Shown one piece after another: positions 44,842 through 54,685 of a stretch of 64,000 bases of DNA. A model generated the notes under the pieces. It searched no databases, was not told where the DNA came from, and saw only the letters and a list, made by a program, of their open reading frames with translations. The position numbers and the translations under genes were made by a program. The DNA comes from Phycisphaerales bacterium (GTDB lineage: Bacteria > Planctomycetota > Phycisphaerae > Phycisphaerales > UBA1924): contig JAJDDD010000010.1 of NCBI GenBank assembly GCA_029260495.1, positions 62,001 through 126,000 on the forward strand, read 5' to 3'. How positions within the stretch are numbered: position 1 is the first letter of the stretch; each line of letters opens with the position of its first letter.

Positions 44842-45216
44842 TCATCCCTTCAACTCCGCCCAAGCGAGCGAATCGAGCGTTTCTTTGCGCCGGAAAAGGT
44901 AGACCACCAAACCCAAGGCCAGCGCCGCCTCCGCAGCAGCAACCGTGAGCACAATAATGACAAACACCTCTCCGGAATGATTCAGATGCAGTCTGCCAAA
45001 CGCGATCAGCGCCAGCGCCGCGCCCTGAAACATGAGCTCCGTGCAAAGGAACATGATGATGAGATTGCGCCGTGAGAGAAACCCCACCACGCCAATCGCC
45101 ATCATCGCCGCTGAAACAAAGAGATAGTGGTACAGCGTCACGCCGGCCATCGGCTCAAAGCCTGTCTGACCGAGCGTCAATGCAGAAAAAAACGCGTCGG
45201 CGCCGAATGCCATCAT
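44842..45216 (-). CDS. nuoK: NADH-quinone oxidoreductase subunit K
   Basis: Three-helix membrane subunit of complex I that links the quinone site to the pumps. The 124-residue protein has about 20 more N-terminal residues than the usual 100. Conserved parts are LYHYLFVSAAMMAIGVVGFL, RRNLIIMFLCTELMFQGAAL with the membrane Glu, and VIIVLTVAAAEAALALGLVV with the second membrane Glu. It overlaps nuoJ by four bases. The downstream ATG in PMAGVTL could give a more standard length. Confidence 0.95.
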   Translation of the reverse strand: MMAFGADAFFSALTLGQTGFEPMAGVTLYHYLFVSAAMMAIGVVGFLSRRNLIIMFLCTELMFQGAALALIAFGRLHLNHSGEVFVIIVLTVAAAEAALALGLVVYLFRRKETLDSLAWAELKG

Positions 45217-46403
45217 GCTGACATCCCCCCGAGTAGCTGCACCGCCTGCGCTTTTTCATCCTGGCCAATCTCAATTTGCTTGCGAGCCAAAATCACCGCG
45301 CCCACAAGCGCCAGCAAAAGAACCACACCTGCAAGCTCTACCACCAGCGGATGCTCACCTAGCAGCGCAAACCCCACCGCTTCAATATTTTGCACACGCA
45401 GGTCATCAGGCAGAACGATGTTCATCGTCATCGTCGAATTCCCGAACGCCTGCGGCCCGCCGAAATCCCAAATGCGATCAATCAACTCAACAACTTGCTT
45501 ATCAATCGGCGCCACTCCTGCCGCCCGCGGCTCATCCTGCATCATCGCACGCCGGGCTTCAATCCGCGCCGCCAGCCGCTCGCCTGCCTGCGTGTTGTAG
45601 TTCAGCAACACCACCGGCTGCGCCATCGGAATCATCACATTGTTGCGTCGTTCACGCACGCGAAAATAGCTGTGCTCAAAATCCGGCCCCTGCGCCGGAA
45701 CAATCGTCCCGTCTGCAAGCACTCTTTGAGGCTTCGTTTCAGGGTATTCTGCCAGCGGCTTCGCCCCATCCAACAGCCCCTGCTGATCCAGCCACCGCTC
45801 GATCTTCTTCGGCACGCGCGCCAAATCCGAAGTCGCGTCATACCCCTCCGCAGGCGTCATTCGACCCGCGCCAGTCGCCATCATTCCTGTCAACACCGCC
45901 AACAACGCAAATCCGCACACCGTTGCGACAATTGGCTCCCGACTGTTCGCATCGTATTCTGTCAGCGCCTCAACTTGATCCTCGCTCGGCGCCTGCGTCG
46001 CCAGCATGATCACAAACAAATAAGTAATCAAAATCGCGCCGGCGTAAATAATAATGAGCGCAAAAGTCAGGAACTCCGCGCCCAGCAGCAGATACATCGC
46101 TGACGAACTGATGATCGTCAATATGAAATACAGCGCCGCGTACACCGGCCGCGGATGGCTGATCACCCGCAACGCCCCTCCCAGTGCGATCGCCCCAAAG
46201 ATGTAGAAAAAAAGATTCGGACGATCCGCCCCAGCGACGATCGCCAGCGTCAAAATCACAAGCCCCAGACCCGTCGCCGCTAAGAGCGCCCCAACAATCT
46301 GCGGGCCGCCCCCCTTCCGAGGCAGCGCCATCGCCACGCCTCCCGCCCCAAGGGCGAGCCCGACGTAAAGAATGATGGGATTGATCAGCCACTCCAACGT
46401 CAT
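45213..46403 (-). CDS. nuoJ: NADH-quinone oxidoreductase subunit J, enlarged
   Basis: Membrane subunit of complex I, 396 residues from the chosen start, about twice the usual 165-220. The conserved NuoJ core (FYIFGAIALGGALRVISHPR, AALYFILTIISSSAMYLLLG, LTFALIIIYAGAILITYLFV) lies at residues 66-133. Two extra hydrophobic helices precede it (about 8-58). After the fourth core helix, about 160 mostly hydrophilic residues (180-340) intervene before a last membrane helix at about 351-373. The ATG at 46403 has GGAG just upstream; an ATG at 46418 is possible. It is the first visible nuo gene; nuoA-I are not in the window, and pgsA is divergent. Confidence 0.88.
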   Translation of the reverse strand: MTLEWLINPIILYVGLALGAGGVAMALPRKGGGPQIVGALLAATGLGLVILTLAIVAGADRPNLFFYIFGAIALGGALRVISHPRPVYAALYFILTIISSSAMYLLLGAEFLTFALIIIYAGAILITYLFVIMLATQAPSEDQVEALTEYDANSREPIVATVCGFALLAVLTGMMATGAGRMTPAEGYDATSDLARVPKKIERWLDQQGLLDGAKPLAEYPETKPQRVLADGTIVPAQGPDFEHSYFRVRERRNNVMIPMAQPVVLLNYNTQAGERLAARIEARRAMMQDEPRAAGVAPIDKQVVELIDRIWDFGGPQAFGNSTMTMNIVLPDDLRVQNIEAVGFALLGEHPLVVELAGVVLLLALVGAVILARKQIEIGQDEKAQAVQLLGGMSA

Positions 46404-46588
46404 CAGGCTCCAGCGCATCGGCCGTCAAGCGGCGACGAAAACGAACACCGCTTCCGGACGAGCCGCGCTCCCGTCCGCGGCAGGCACAATACGCCCGCCC
46501 GGGGGCAGCATCAACCGACCCAACCCCGCTTTCTTCTGAGGACAACCCCTTCTCGCCTCATCCCCCTCGCCGGATACCATCAACCCCC

Positions 46589-47260
46589 ATGCAGCAGGCG
46601 CCCCCCATCACGACGCACTCCCACAACTCCACCCGCGCCCGCATCCCCAATGCGCTCACCACCCTTCGCGTTCTGCTCGCTGCAATCTTCCTCACCCTCC
46701 TCTCTTTCTATCACCACCCCGCCACCAATAACTGGACGCTCCCCGCTGCGACTGCTCTCTTCATCATCGCCGCCCTCACAGACGCCCTCGATGGATTCCT
46801 CGCGCGCAAGTGGGGTGTCGTCAGTCTCTTCGGCCGCGTCATGGACCCCTTCGCGGACAAAATACTCATCCTCGGAGCCTTCCTCATGCTCGCAGGACCC
46901 AGCTTCGTCTCCCATGCCGGCCACTCCGTCACCAGCGTCGCCCCCTGGATGGTCGCGATCATCCTCGCCCGCGAGCTACTCGTCACATCCCTCCGCGGCG
47001 CCTACGAATCGCGCGGCGTCTCCTTCGCCGCCGGCTGGGCCGGCAAAGCCAAAATGACCCTCCAGTCCTTCGCTGTCCCAGCCATCCTGCTGCTCGTCTG
47101 GCTCGCCCCCCAGGAATCACTCCGGGCCGGCGCCTTCTTTTGGATCATTCGCGCCATCGTCTGGACAACCGTCGCCGTCACCGCCGTCTCCGCCTGGCCC
47201 TACCTCGCCAAAGCAATCGCCGCTCGCCCCGCTGAACCCCAGAGGGAGCAAGTCCAATGA
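46589..47260 (+). CDS. pgsA: Phosphatidylglycerophosphate synthase
   Basis: CDP-alcohol phosphatidyltransferase that joins CDP-diacylglycerol to glycerol-3-phosphate in the inner membrane. The 223-residue protein carries the full family signature D-x2-D-G-x2-A-R-x8-G-x3-D-x3-D: DALDGFLAR, then G, then DPFAD. About five or six hydrophobic segments follow. The next gene, overlapping by four bases, is the phosphatase of the same pathway, which favours PgsA over other CDP-alcohol transferases. The + strand is extremely C-rich here. Confidence 0.93.
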   Translation: MQQAPPITTHSHNSTRARIPNALTTLRVLLAAIFLTLLSFYHHPATNNWTLPAATALFIIAALTDALDGFLARKWGVVSLFGRVMDPFADKILILGAFLMLAGPSFVSHAGHSVTSVAPWMVAIILARELLVTSLRGAYESRGVSFAAGWAGKAKMTLQSFAVPAILLLVWLAPQESLRAGAFFWIIRAIVWTTVAVTAVSAWPYLAKAIAARPAEPQREQVQ

Positions 47261-47769
47261 TGTTGCGCACACTCCTGGTCACAGCCGGCGGCCTGGGCTT
47301 CATGCGTCCCGCATCAGGCACATGGGGCTCGATGCCCACCGCCGGCCTCGCGTGGATCATGCTCCTCACCGGCGCTACCGACCTTCTCTACAACGCCGCC
47401 CTCATCGCTGTATGCCTCATCACATCAATCATCTGCATCGCGCTCGGCCCCTGGGCGGAGATCCGGTTCACCAAAAAAGACCCTTCCGAGGTCGTCGCCG
47501 ACGAAACCGCAGGGCAAGCCATCCCCCTGCTCTTCCTCACCCACACCTGCCCGACGCTCACGTCAGCAGATTTCACCCAGCGACTCATCCCAGCCACACT
47601 CGCCGTCGGCGCCGGCTTCGTCCTCTTTCGCATCATGGACATCATCAAGCCGCCCCCCGCCAACGGTCTCCAGCGCCTCCCCGGTGGATGGGGCGTCCTC
47701 ATCGACGACCTGCTCGCCGGCCTCTACGCCGGAATCGTTCTTCACCTCGGCCTCTGGCTCATCTGCTGA
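47257..47769 (+). CDS. pgpA: Phosphatidylglycerophosphatase A
   Basis: Removes phosphate from phosphatidylglycerophosphate to give phosphatidylglycerol. The 170-residue PgpA-family membrane protein has the expected motifs: GLGFMRPASGTWGSMPTAGL near the N-terminus, VVADETAGQAIPLL in the middle and FRIMDIIKPPPANGLQRLPG, then GWGVLIDDLLAGLYAG at the end. It forms a two-gene operon with pgsA (ATGA overlap) and ends three bases from the convergent gdhA stop. Confidence 0.94.
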   Translation: MMLRTLLVTAGGLGFMRPASGTWGSMPTAGLAWIMLLTGATDLLYNAALIAVCLITSIICIALGPWAEIRFTKKDPSEVVADETAGQAIPLLFLTHTCPTLTSADFTQRLIPATLAVGAGFVLFRIMDIIKPPPANGLQRLPGGWGVLIDDLLAGLYAGIVLHLGLWLIC

Positions 47770-47772
47770 CGC

Positions 47773-49164
<1,392 letters not shown>

Positions 49165-49254
49165 TTACGACGCTAGTTCAAGATCAAAAACAACACCCCG
49201 TCCCAAGGCGCCCCAATAGTCGCAAACTCCTGGTTCATTTCCCGGATGATCGCA

Positions 49255-51408
49255 TCACCGAGCCACACCGTTTGATGCCGCCTCCTTGAGCTCAAGCATC
49301 GAAGCGATCTCCCGACGATTCGGCCCGTGAACCCCACTCCCCATCGTAAACCTGACAGTGCACACCAGCCCCTCCGCTTCATACTGCATGTCCACGTCGC
49401 CGCCTAGGTCGTGCTCAACCGAATCTTGAATCAGCGCCGACCCAAAACCGCACTCCTCAGGCGCTGTCACCGCAGGCCCGCCACTCTCGCGCCAATCCAG
49501 CTCCACGCCGCGCTTCACACCGTGAGCCATGACGCGCGCCGTCACCTCAACACGCCCCGCAAACACACTCCACGCTCCGTGCTTCGCCGCGTTCGTCGCC
49601 AGTTCGTGTAGAACCAACCCAAGCGTCGCCGCTGCCTTGGGTTCAAGCATCAAGTCGTCAACATCCACGCGCAACCTCAAAGTGCCTGCATCCGCAAACG
49701 GACGCAACATCGTTCGAACAACATCTTCAAACGAAGCTCCAATCCAGTGAGTCTCCTCAACCAGTGCGTGCGTTCCAGCCATCGCTTGAATTCGCCCGCG
49801 AAATGCCGCTAAAAACTCCGCCAGATCCCTGCTTTGGTCCGCTGTTCGATCTGTGATCGCCGCGACAATCGCCAGGTTGTTCTTCACTCGATGGTCAAGC
49901 TCGCTCATCAAGACCTTCTGCCCACGCTCCGCCCGCTTCCGCTCCGTAATGTCCGTCAGCATCGCCAGCGTTCCAACGAACTCTCCGTGGTCGTCTGTAA
50001 TCGGCGTCGCCGCCACCACCGCCCACAACTCTCCACCATCGTCTCGCCGGAACAGGCAATCATATTGCTCACGCCGCCCAGCCCGGCGCCTCGCTGCATT
50101 CCGACACGCCCGCTCAAGCCATTCACCCTCAACGAAATCAAACACAGAGCTCGACAACAATGTCTCCTGCGAAACGCCCAACATCTCGGCCATCTGCTTG
50201 TTCACATAAGTTGTCCTCCCCTCCGGATCCAACTGCCACACGCCCTCGAGCGTTGTCTCCACCATCCGCCGATACTTCTCCATGCTCTTTCGCAAGTCGC
50301 GCACCGCCTGCTCGCGCTCTATCGCCAAACTCGCCAGGTGCGCCGCTGCCTCGATTAACTGCACCTCATGTGCATCAGGCTCTCCCGGCGTTCCGTGATA
50401 GATCGCAAACGTACCCAACACCTGCCCGGTCGATGAAAGAATCGGCTGCGACCAGCACGACCTCAACCCGTGTTGAAGCGCACAGTCGCGCCACTGCTTG
50501 CATCGCGGATCTGTCTTGACATCAACCACAATATCCCGTTTTCCGAAATACATCGCCGCGCCACAGCTCCCCATCTCCGGACCAATCTCAAACCCATCAA
50601 TCAACGAGTTCCACTCTGCTGGCAAGTTCGGCCCCGCGCCAAGCCGCGCGAGTTTTGTTTCCGCATCCATGAGCAAAACTGAACAACGCCCGGATGGGTG
50701 TTGGCGCTCCACCGCGCAGGCAATCGTCGTCAATACATCTCCAAGCTGCGATCCTGTAATAATTGACTGTAAAATAGCCCGCTGATCCTCTCGTAGACTC
50801 TCATGCCGACGACGATCAGAAATGTCCCGATGGTGGGCACAAATAATGGGACCGCGCGCCCCCTTTACCAGACTCGCTGAAACTTCTACTGGCATCCCGG
50901 AGCCATCGCTCCGACGCATCGTCGCCTCAAAGGTCGCCCCCTCACCTTGCGTCATTTCCTCAAGCAGCGCCGCAAATGTCTCACGCGTGCTCGCTGGATT
51001 AACGTCAGGAATGCGCAGCGCCAGCAACTCCTCCCGCGTATACCCAAGCTGCGCGCATGCAGCGTCATTCGCATAACAAATCGATGCGTCCTGTTCCACC
51101 CAAAGCACCACATCAGGCGCCTGATCAATCGACTCCTGCATCATCAGCCGCTGTTGATTCTTCACTTCCAGTTGACGCACCGCCATCGACCACGCAATCC
51201 GACTGGTCGCCAAACAGGCTGCCGCCAGCGTCGCCAGCGCAAGCGATCCGCCAATGCCCACTTCCAGGAGCCCGGCGCTCCCGCCCATCGCCCAGCAAAG
51301 CAACAATCCCATTGTCGCTGAAGCGGCGATCACACCCAACCAGATTGCACTTTGCACAGCAAGTCGTCGTGGCACCGGCAGCCTCCGATCAGTTGATGAC
51401 TGGAACAC
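49255..51408 (-). CDS. PAS-GAF-PAS sensor histidine kinase, HWE/HisKA_2 type
   Basis: A 717-residue membrane sensor kinase. Two transmembrane helices (about 20-41 and 47-69), PAS domain 1 (about 92-205), GAF domain (about 213-365, with GSCGAAMYF and HGLRSCWSQPI), and PAS domain 2 (about 378-490) precede the kinase core. The phospho-acceptor is His506 (SELDHRVKNNLAI) and the catalytic part has LVLHELATNAAKHGAWS, features of the HWE/HisKA_2 class. The region between the helices is too short to be a periplasmic sensor, so input probably comes from the PAS/GAF domains. No response regulator is adjacent. Confidence 0.9.
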   Translation of the reverse strand: MFQSSTDRRLPVPRRLAVQSAIWLGVIAASATMGLLLCWAMGGSAGLLEVGIGGSLALATLAAACLATSRIAWSMAVRQLEVKNQQRLMMQESIDQAPDVVLWVEQDASICYANDAACAQLGYTREELLALRIPDVNPASTRETFAALLEEMTQGEGATFEATMRRSDGSGMPVEVSASLVKGARGPIICAHHRDISDRRRHESLREDQRAILQSIITGSQLGDVLTTIACAVERQHPSGRCSVLLMDAETKLARLGAGPNLPAEWNSLIDGFEIGPEMGSCGAAMYFGKRDIVVDVKTDPRCKQWRDCALQHGLRSCWSQPILSSTGQVLGTFAIYHGTPGEPDAHEVQLIEAAAHLASLAIEREQAVRDLRKSMEKYRRMVETTLEGVWQLDPEGRTTYVNKQMAEMLGVSQETLLSSSVFDFVEGEWLERACRNAARRRAGRREQYDCLFRRDDGGELWAVVAATPITDDHGEFVGTLAMLTDITERKRAERGQKVLMSELDHRVKNNLAIVAAITDRTADQSRDLAEFLAAFRGRIQAMAGTHALVEETHWIGASFEDVVRTMLRPFADAGTLRLRVDVDDLMLEPKAAATLGLVLHELATNAAKHGAWSVFAGRVEVTARVMAHGVKRGVELDWRESGGPAVTAPEECGFGSALIQDSVEHDLGGDVDMQYEAEGLVCTVRFTMGSGVHGPNRREIASMLELKEAASNGVAR

Positions 51409-51553
51409 TCCAGCCTCTATCGGACTGGAAGCAGTTCAACTATCGGGCTGCCCCCGAACTTTTCATTGGACCGGCGCTCGCCGGTGCATCCATACCGCGC
51501 CCTCCACCCCGAAAAGAGGAACAACATCCCCTTACCAGGGTGGTCGGCCGCAC

Positions 51554-52795
51554 TTACCGCGTCCTCTTCGATCCGCCCTTCACCGTCCTCCAGGCTGCAA
51601 ACGTCAGCACCTGCTCTGCCGCCGGAATTCTCGGCGAAGGAAGCCACCCCCACATCGCCGGCGGCCCCGCGCTCGCCACCGTCGTCGGCGGGTGAAAGTG
51701 AAACGAAATCGGCGCAATATTCGCCAGGCATGGATGGCTGCCGAAATACTTCCACTCTCGATCCAAAGGCCCCGGGCGCGAGCCAAACTCACGCTGCCGA
51801 ACCACATCCACCGGAATCCACTCCCCAGCCTGGGCAGCTTCGTCATACAGAAAGAACTCGACCCACGGATGAATGATCGGCACGGCCGACGCCTCATCCA
51901 CACCAGGATTCCCACACTCCCCGCTCGGATCCACAACAAACGCAGACCCCTCCAGCGAGCGGGCGATGTCAAAGCCGACCACAAGCCTCGCGGGCAAACC
52001 CGCGTTCCGGTACACCGCGCACAAAAGCGCCGCCATGTCGTAATCAAACCCCTGACCCTCTGTCGCAGCGTGAACAGCCCCGTTGATGCGCATCCCCACA
52101 TACCGCCCGTGCCGATCGGGATAGACACCCTGCCCGTTGATCTGCACATGCTCGATCACGCGACCCGCCAGGTGTTTTGCGAGCAGATACGGCTTCACCT
52201 TCTTGGGCTTGCCCTTCGTCCATGTGCGCACAAGCTCAGCGACTGCGGGATCATCCGATTGCACCATGAACTGCGGACGCAGCGCCGATTGCGCAATCGC
52301 GGGCCAATCCTCCTTCGGCCAGTCATATTTCAACGCAACGGACTCATCAATCTTCGTGTCATGCAGCGTCATCGGAATTTCAACCTGCAAACGCAGCGAG
52401 CGCCCCTTTGACTGTGGCATGTCCCAGCGCCCAATCTGTTCACCCGCCATGTAGTCCGGCAACAATGTTGGCTCTGTGTCCAGAATCGTCTGGTCAAACT
52501 TCAACTCTGAGCGCACGCCCTTGATGTCCGCGACGCTCGACGCGGTCCCTTCATTAAGCGGAAACACAACCGCCGCCTCCCGAACAGCAAACTCCCGCCC
52601 AAAGCGCGCGTTCGTGCCCTGCCCATTCCTGCGATACTGCGCGGGATGCGCTTCGATAAAGACATCCGCCTTCACCGTCCATTCCGTCGCGTTGGAAAGC
52701 TGCAGCGCGCCCTTGCCCGCAGCCAGGAGCGGGCCCGCGAGAGAGAAGGCTGCGGCCCCCACGAGCACACAACGTTTGCAGTTGATCATGGGCAT
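51554..52795 (-). CDS. Exported transglutaminase-fold protein lacking the catalytic Cys
   Basis: A 413-residue protein with a signal peptide (CVLVGAAAFSLAGPLLAAG), beta-rich N-terminal domain and a transglutaminase-like core. The family's G-x-Cys motif reads GFDYDMAALLCAVYRNAGLP here, so Asp251 occupies the Cys position. The His (H309, IIHPWVEFF) and Asp (D330, WIPVD) remain. Cys259 is eight residues downstream and does not line up. The enzyme may be inactive as a protease/transglutaminase or use other chemistry. Start at the ATG at 52795 with GGAG six bases upstream; the open frame to 52951 is non-coding in style. It is divergent from comM. Confidence 0.75.
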   Translation of the reverse strand: MPMINCKRCVLVGAAAFSLAGPLLAAGKGALQLSNATEWTVKADVFIEAHPAQYRRNGQGTNARFGREFAVREAAVVFPLNEGTASSVADIKGVRSELKFDQTILDTEPTLLPDYMAGEQIGRWDMPQSKGRSLRLQVEIPMTLHDTKIDESVALKYDWPKEDWPAIAQSALRPQFMVQSDDPAVAELVRTWTKGKPKKVKPYLLAKHLAGRVIEHVQINGQGVYPDRHGRYVGMRINGAVHAATEGQGFDYDMAALLCAVYRNAGLPARLVVGFDIARSLEGSAFVVDPSGECGNPGVDEASAVPIIHPWVEFFLYDEAAQAGEWIPVDVVRQREFGSRPGPLDREWKYFGSHPCLANIAPISFHFHPPTTVASAGPPAMWGWLPSPRIPAAEQVLTFAAWRTVKGGSKRTR

Positions 52796-52953
52796 GTCGC
52801 TCTCCAGAAAATGAGGCGGTCTACGCAGGCGATTCGAGCAAAAAGGGTCGGTTGTTTCCCGAGATTCGGTATCTCCGCCCCTCTGAAGGGTAGCGCGCAT
52901 CAATCGGCGGCGCACAAATCGCTGATCGGTCCATGTTCGGGTATGCTCCACCC

Positions 52954-54525
52954 ATGCTCGCTCACATCCACAGCTTCTTCCTCGCCGGCATCGACGCCCA
53001 CCGCTGTGAGGTCGAGGTGGATTTGTCGGAATCCGGGTTAGCCAAGGAGGACATCGTCGGCCTTCCGGACGCCGCTGTGCGCGAATCGCTTGATCGTGTG
53101 CGCGCAGCCATACAGAACTCGGGATACCCGTTCCCGGTTGGCAGGCTGCTGGTGAACCTGGCGCCCGCCGACGTGCGCAAGGAGGGGCCCGTCTACGACC
53201 TTCCCATCGCGGTCGGCCTGCTCATGGCGACCGGCACAGTGAACGCCAATCGCATTCACGAAGGTCAATCAGCCAATCCGCCCCTCGATCCTCGTCAGTT
53301 TCTCTTCGCGGGCGAACTGGCGCTGGACGGCCGCGTGCGCCCGGTGCGCGGAATCATCGCGATGGCGACACTCGCGCGCCAGCTTGGTCTCCAGGGCGTT
53401 GTCGCGCCGGCGGAGAATGCTGCTGAAGCTGCGGTGGTTGAGGGCGTCGTCACCTACGGCGTGCGCACGCTGACGGAGATTGTCGGTCTTCTCAACGGCG
53501 GGCTCAACATGGAGCCCCACCCGCCCGTCGATGTCGCCTCGATGATTGAGAGCACACCCGCGGAGGTTGACTTTGCGGAGGTGCGCGGGCAGGAGGGTGT
53601 GAAGCGCGCGCTTACGATCGCAGCTGCTGGAGGGCACAATATTCTCATGCTCGGGCCCGCGGGCACGGGAAAAACGATGATGGCGCGGGCGCTTCCGGGA
53701 GTGCTCCCGCCGCTTTCCGCAGAGGAAGCGCTGGATATCACACGGATTTACTCTGCTGGGGGGCATTTGCGCACGAGCGGGTCTGTTGAAGGCGGCGACT
53801 GGGCGGGGCTGATTACGCGACGGCCTGTGCGCGCGCCGCACCACACGGTCAGCTCGGCGGGGTTCATTGGCGGCGGGCAGATTCCCAAACCCGGCGAGGT
53901 GAGCCTCGCCCATCGGGGCGTGCTCTTCCTCGATGAGTTGCCTGAGTTTCCGCGAGGGATTCTGGAAACGCTGCGCCAGCCCTTGGAGAGTGATTCCGTA
54001 AGCATCTCCCGGGTGCATTCGTCGGTGACCTTTCCCGCCAATCTGATGCTTGTCGCGGCGATGAATCCAACGTCGAAGGGGGACATGCCGACCAACGATG
54101 CGAGCCGGCGCGAGATGGATCGGTACCTGTCGCGGGTATCGGGGCCGTTGATTGATCGGATTGATATTCACGTTGAGGCGCCGGCGGTGCCGTGGAAGGA
54201 ACTCTCAGCCAAAGATGCGCGTGGGACGAGCACAGCGGAGATGCGCGAGTGCGTTCTTCGTGCGCACGAGCAGCAGGTGAAGCGCCAGGGATCGGTGCGC
54301 AACGCCCGGCTGCGGGGCAAAGACCTGGATCGGCTCGCGCCTATGGGTGAGCGAGCCCACGCGCTCTTGGGGCAGGCGATCACTGAGCTTGGGCTTTCGG
54401 CGCGGGCGTATGACAAGATTCGCAGAATCGCGAGGACGATTGCGGACCTGGCTGGCGACGAGGCACTGGAAGTAGGACACATCGCGGAGGCGGTGCAATA
54501 CCGGCTGCTCGATCGGCGTGTGTGA
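52954..54525 (+). CDS. comM: ComM/YifB family Mg-chelatase-like AAA+ ATPase
   Basis: Hexameric DNA helicase of the ComM/YifB family, which drives branch migration during natural transformation in competent bacteria. The 523-residue protein has the N-terminal Lon-like fold (EVEVDLSESGLAKEDIVGLP, VNLAPADVRKEGPVYDLPIA). The Mg-chelatase AAA+ domain has Walker A GPAGTGKTMMARALPG, the PFRAPHHT-like motif (RAPHHTVSSAGFIGGG), Walker B VLFLDELPEF and ISRVHSSVTFPANLMLVAAM. The C-terminal Mg_chelatase_C domain ends in the characteristic helical region (LSARAYDKIRRIARTIADLA). The ATG at 52954 is the canonical MLAHIHS start. Confidence 0.95.
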   Translation: MLAHIHSFFLAGIDAHRCEVEVDLSESGLAKEDIVGLPDAAVRESLDRVRAAIQNSGYPFPVGRLLVNLAPADVRKEGPVYDLPIAVGLLMATGTVNANRIHEGQSANPPLDPRQFLFAGELALDGRVRPVRGIIAMATLARQLGLQGVVAPAENAAEAAVVEGVVTYGVRTLTEIVGLLNGGLNMEPHPPVDVASMIESTPAEVDFAEVRGQEGVKRALTIAAAGGHNILMLGPAGTGKTMMARALPGVLPPLSAEEALDITRIYSAGGHLRTSGSVEGGDWAGLITRRPVRAPHHTVSSAGFIGGGQIPKPGEVSLAHRGVLFLDELPEFPRGILETLRQPLESDSVSISRVHSSVTFPANLMLVAAMNPTSKGDMPTNDASRREMDRYLSRVSGPLIDRIDIHVEAPAVPWKELSAKDARGTSTAEMRECVLRAHEQQVKRQGSVRNARLRGKDLDRLAPMGERAHALLGQAITELGLSARAYDKIRRIARTIADLAGDEALEVGHIAEAVQYRLLDRRV

Positions 54526-54577
54526 CCGACCCAGCGGAGCGCGGGCGATTGCGGGAAATGTGGGTTGTCATTAAACA

Positions 54578-54610
54578 ACAAGCCCGCTGGCGCTGGGCCG
54601 GCGGGCTTGT
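54578..54610. terminator. Strong hairpin between comM and the PEP-CTERM-like gene
   Basis: ACAAGCCCGC pairs with GCGGGCTTGT, and the stem continues inward through a G-T pair and two G-C pairs to a 7-base loop. On the minus strand a T-rich tract follows, so it is best read as the terminator of the 54686-55420 gene. It lies 53 bases after the comM stop and may serve both convergent genes. Confidence 0.8.
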
Positions 54611-54685
54611 GTTGGATCGATACTTTGGATCGTCTGACTTTTGCCGGGAAGGCGAAAGATCGACTTATTCAGGGTCGAAGCGCGA

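Noticed and set aside
51254-52411. Plus-strand ORF of 385 codons antisense to the kinase and TGase-like genes
   Set aside because: Arg/His/Pro-rich antisense shadow spanning two real genes; no motif.
52796-52953. Replication origin at the skew inversion
   Set aside because: The intergenic space is only 158 bases, I see no DnaA boxes or AT-rich unwinding element, and dnaA/dnaN are not adjacent. The skew change is kept as a finding but not as an origin call.
53269-54171. Minus-strand ORF of 300 codons antisense to comM
   Set aside because: ComM motifs on the plus strand are unambiguous.
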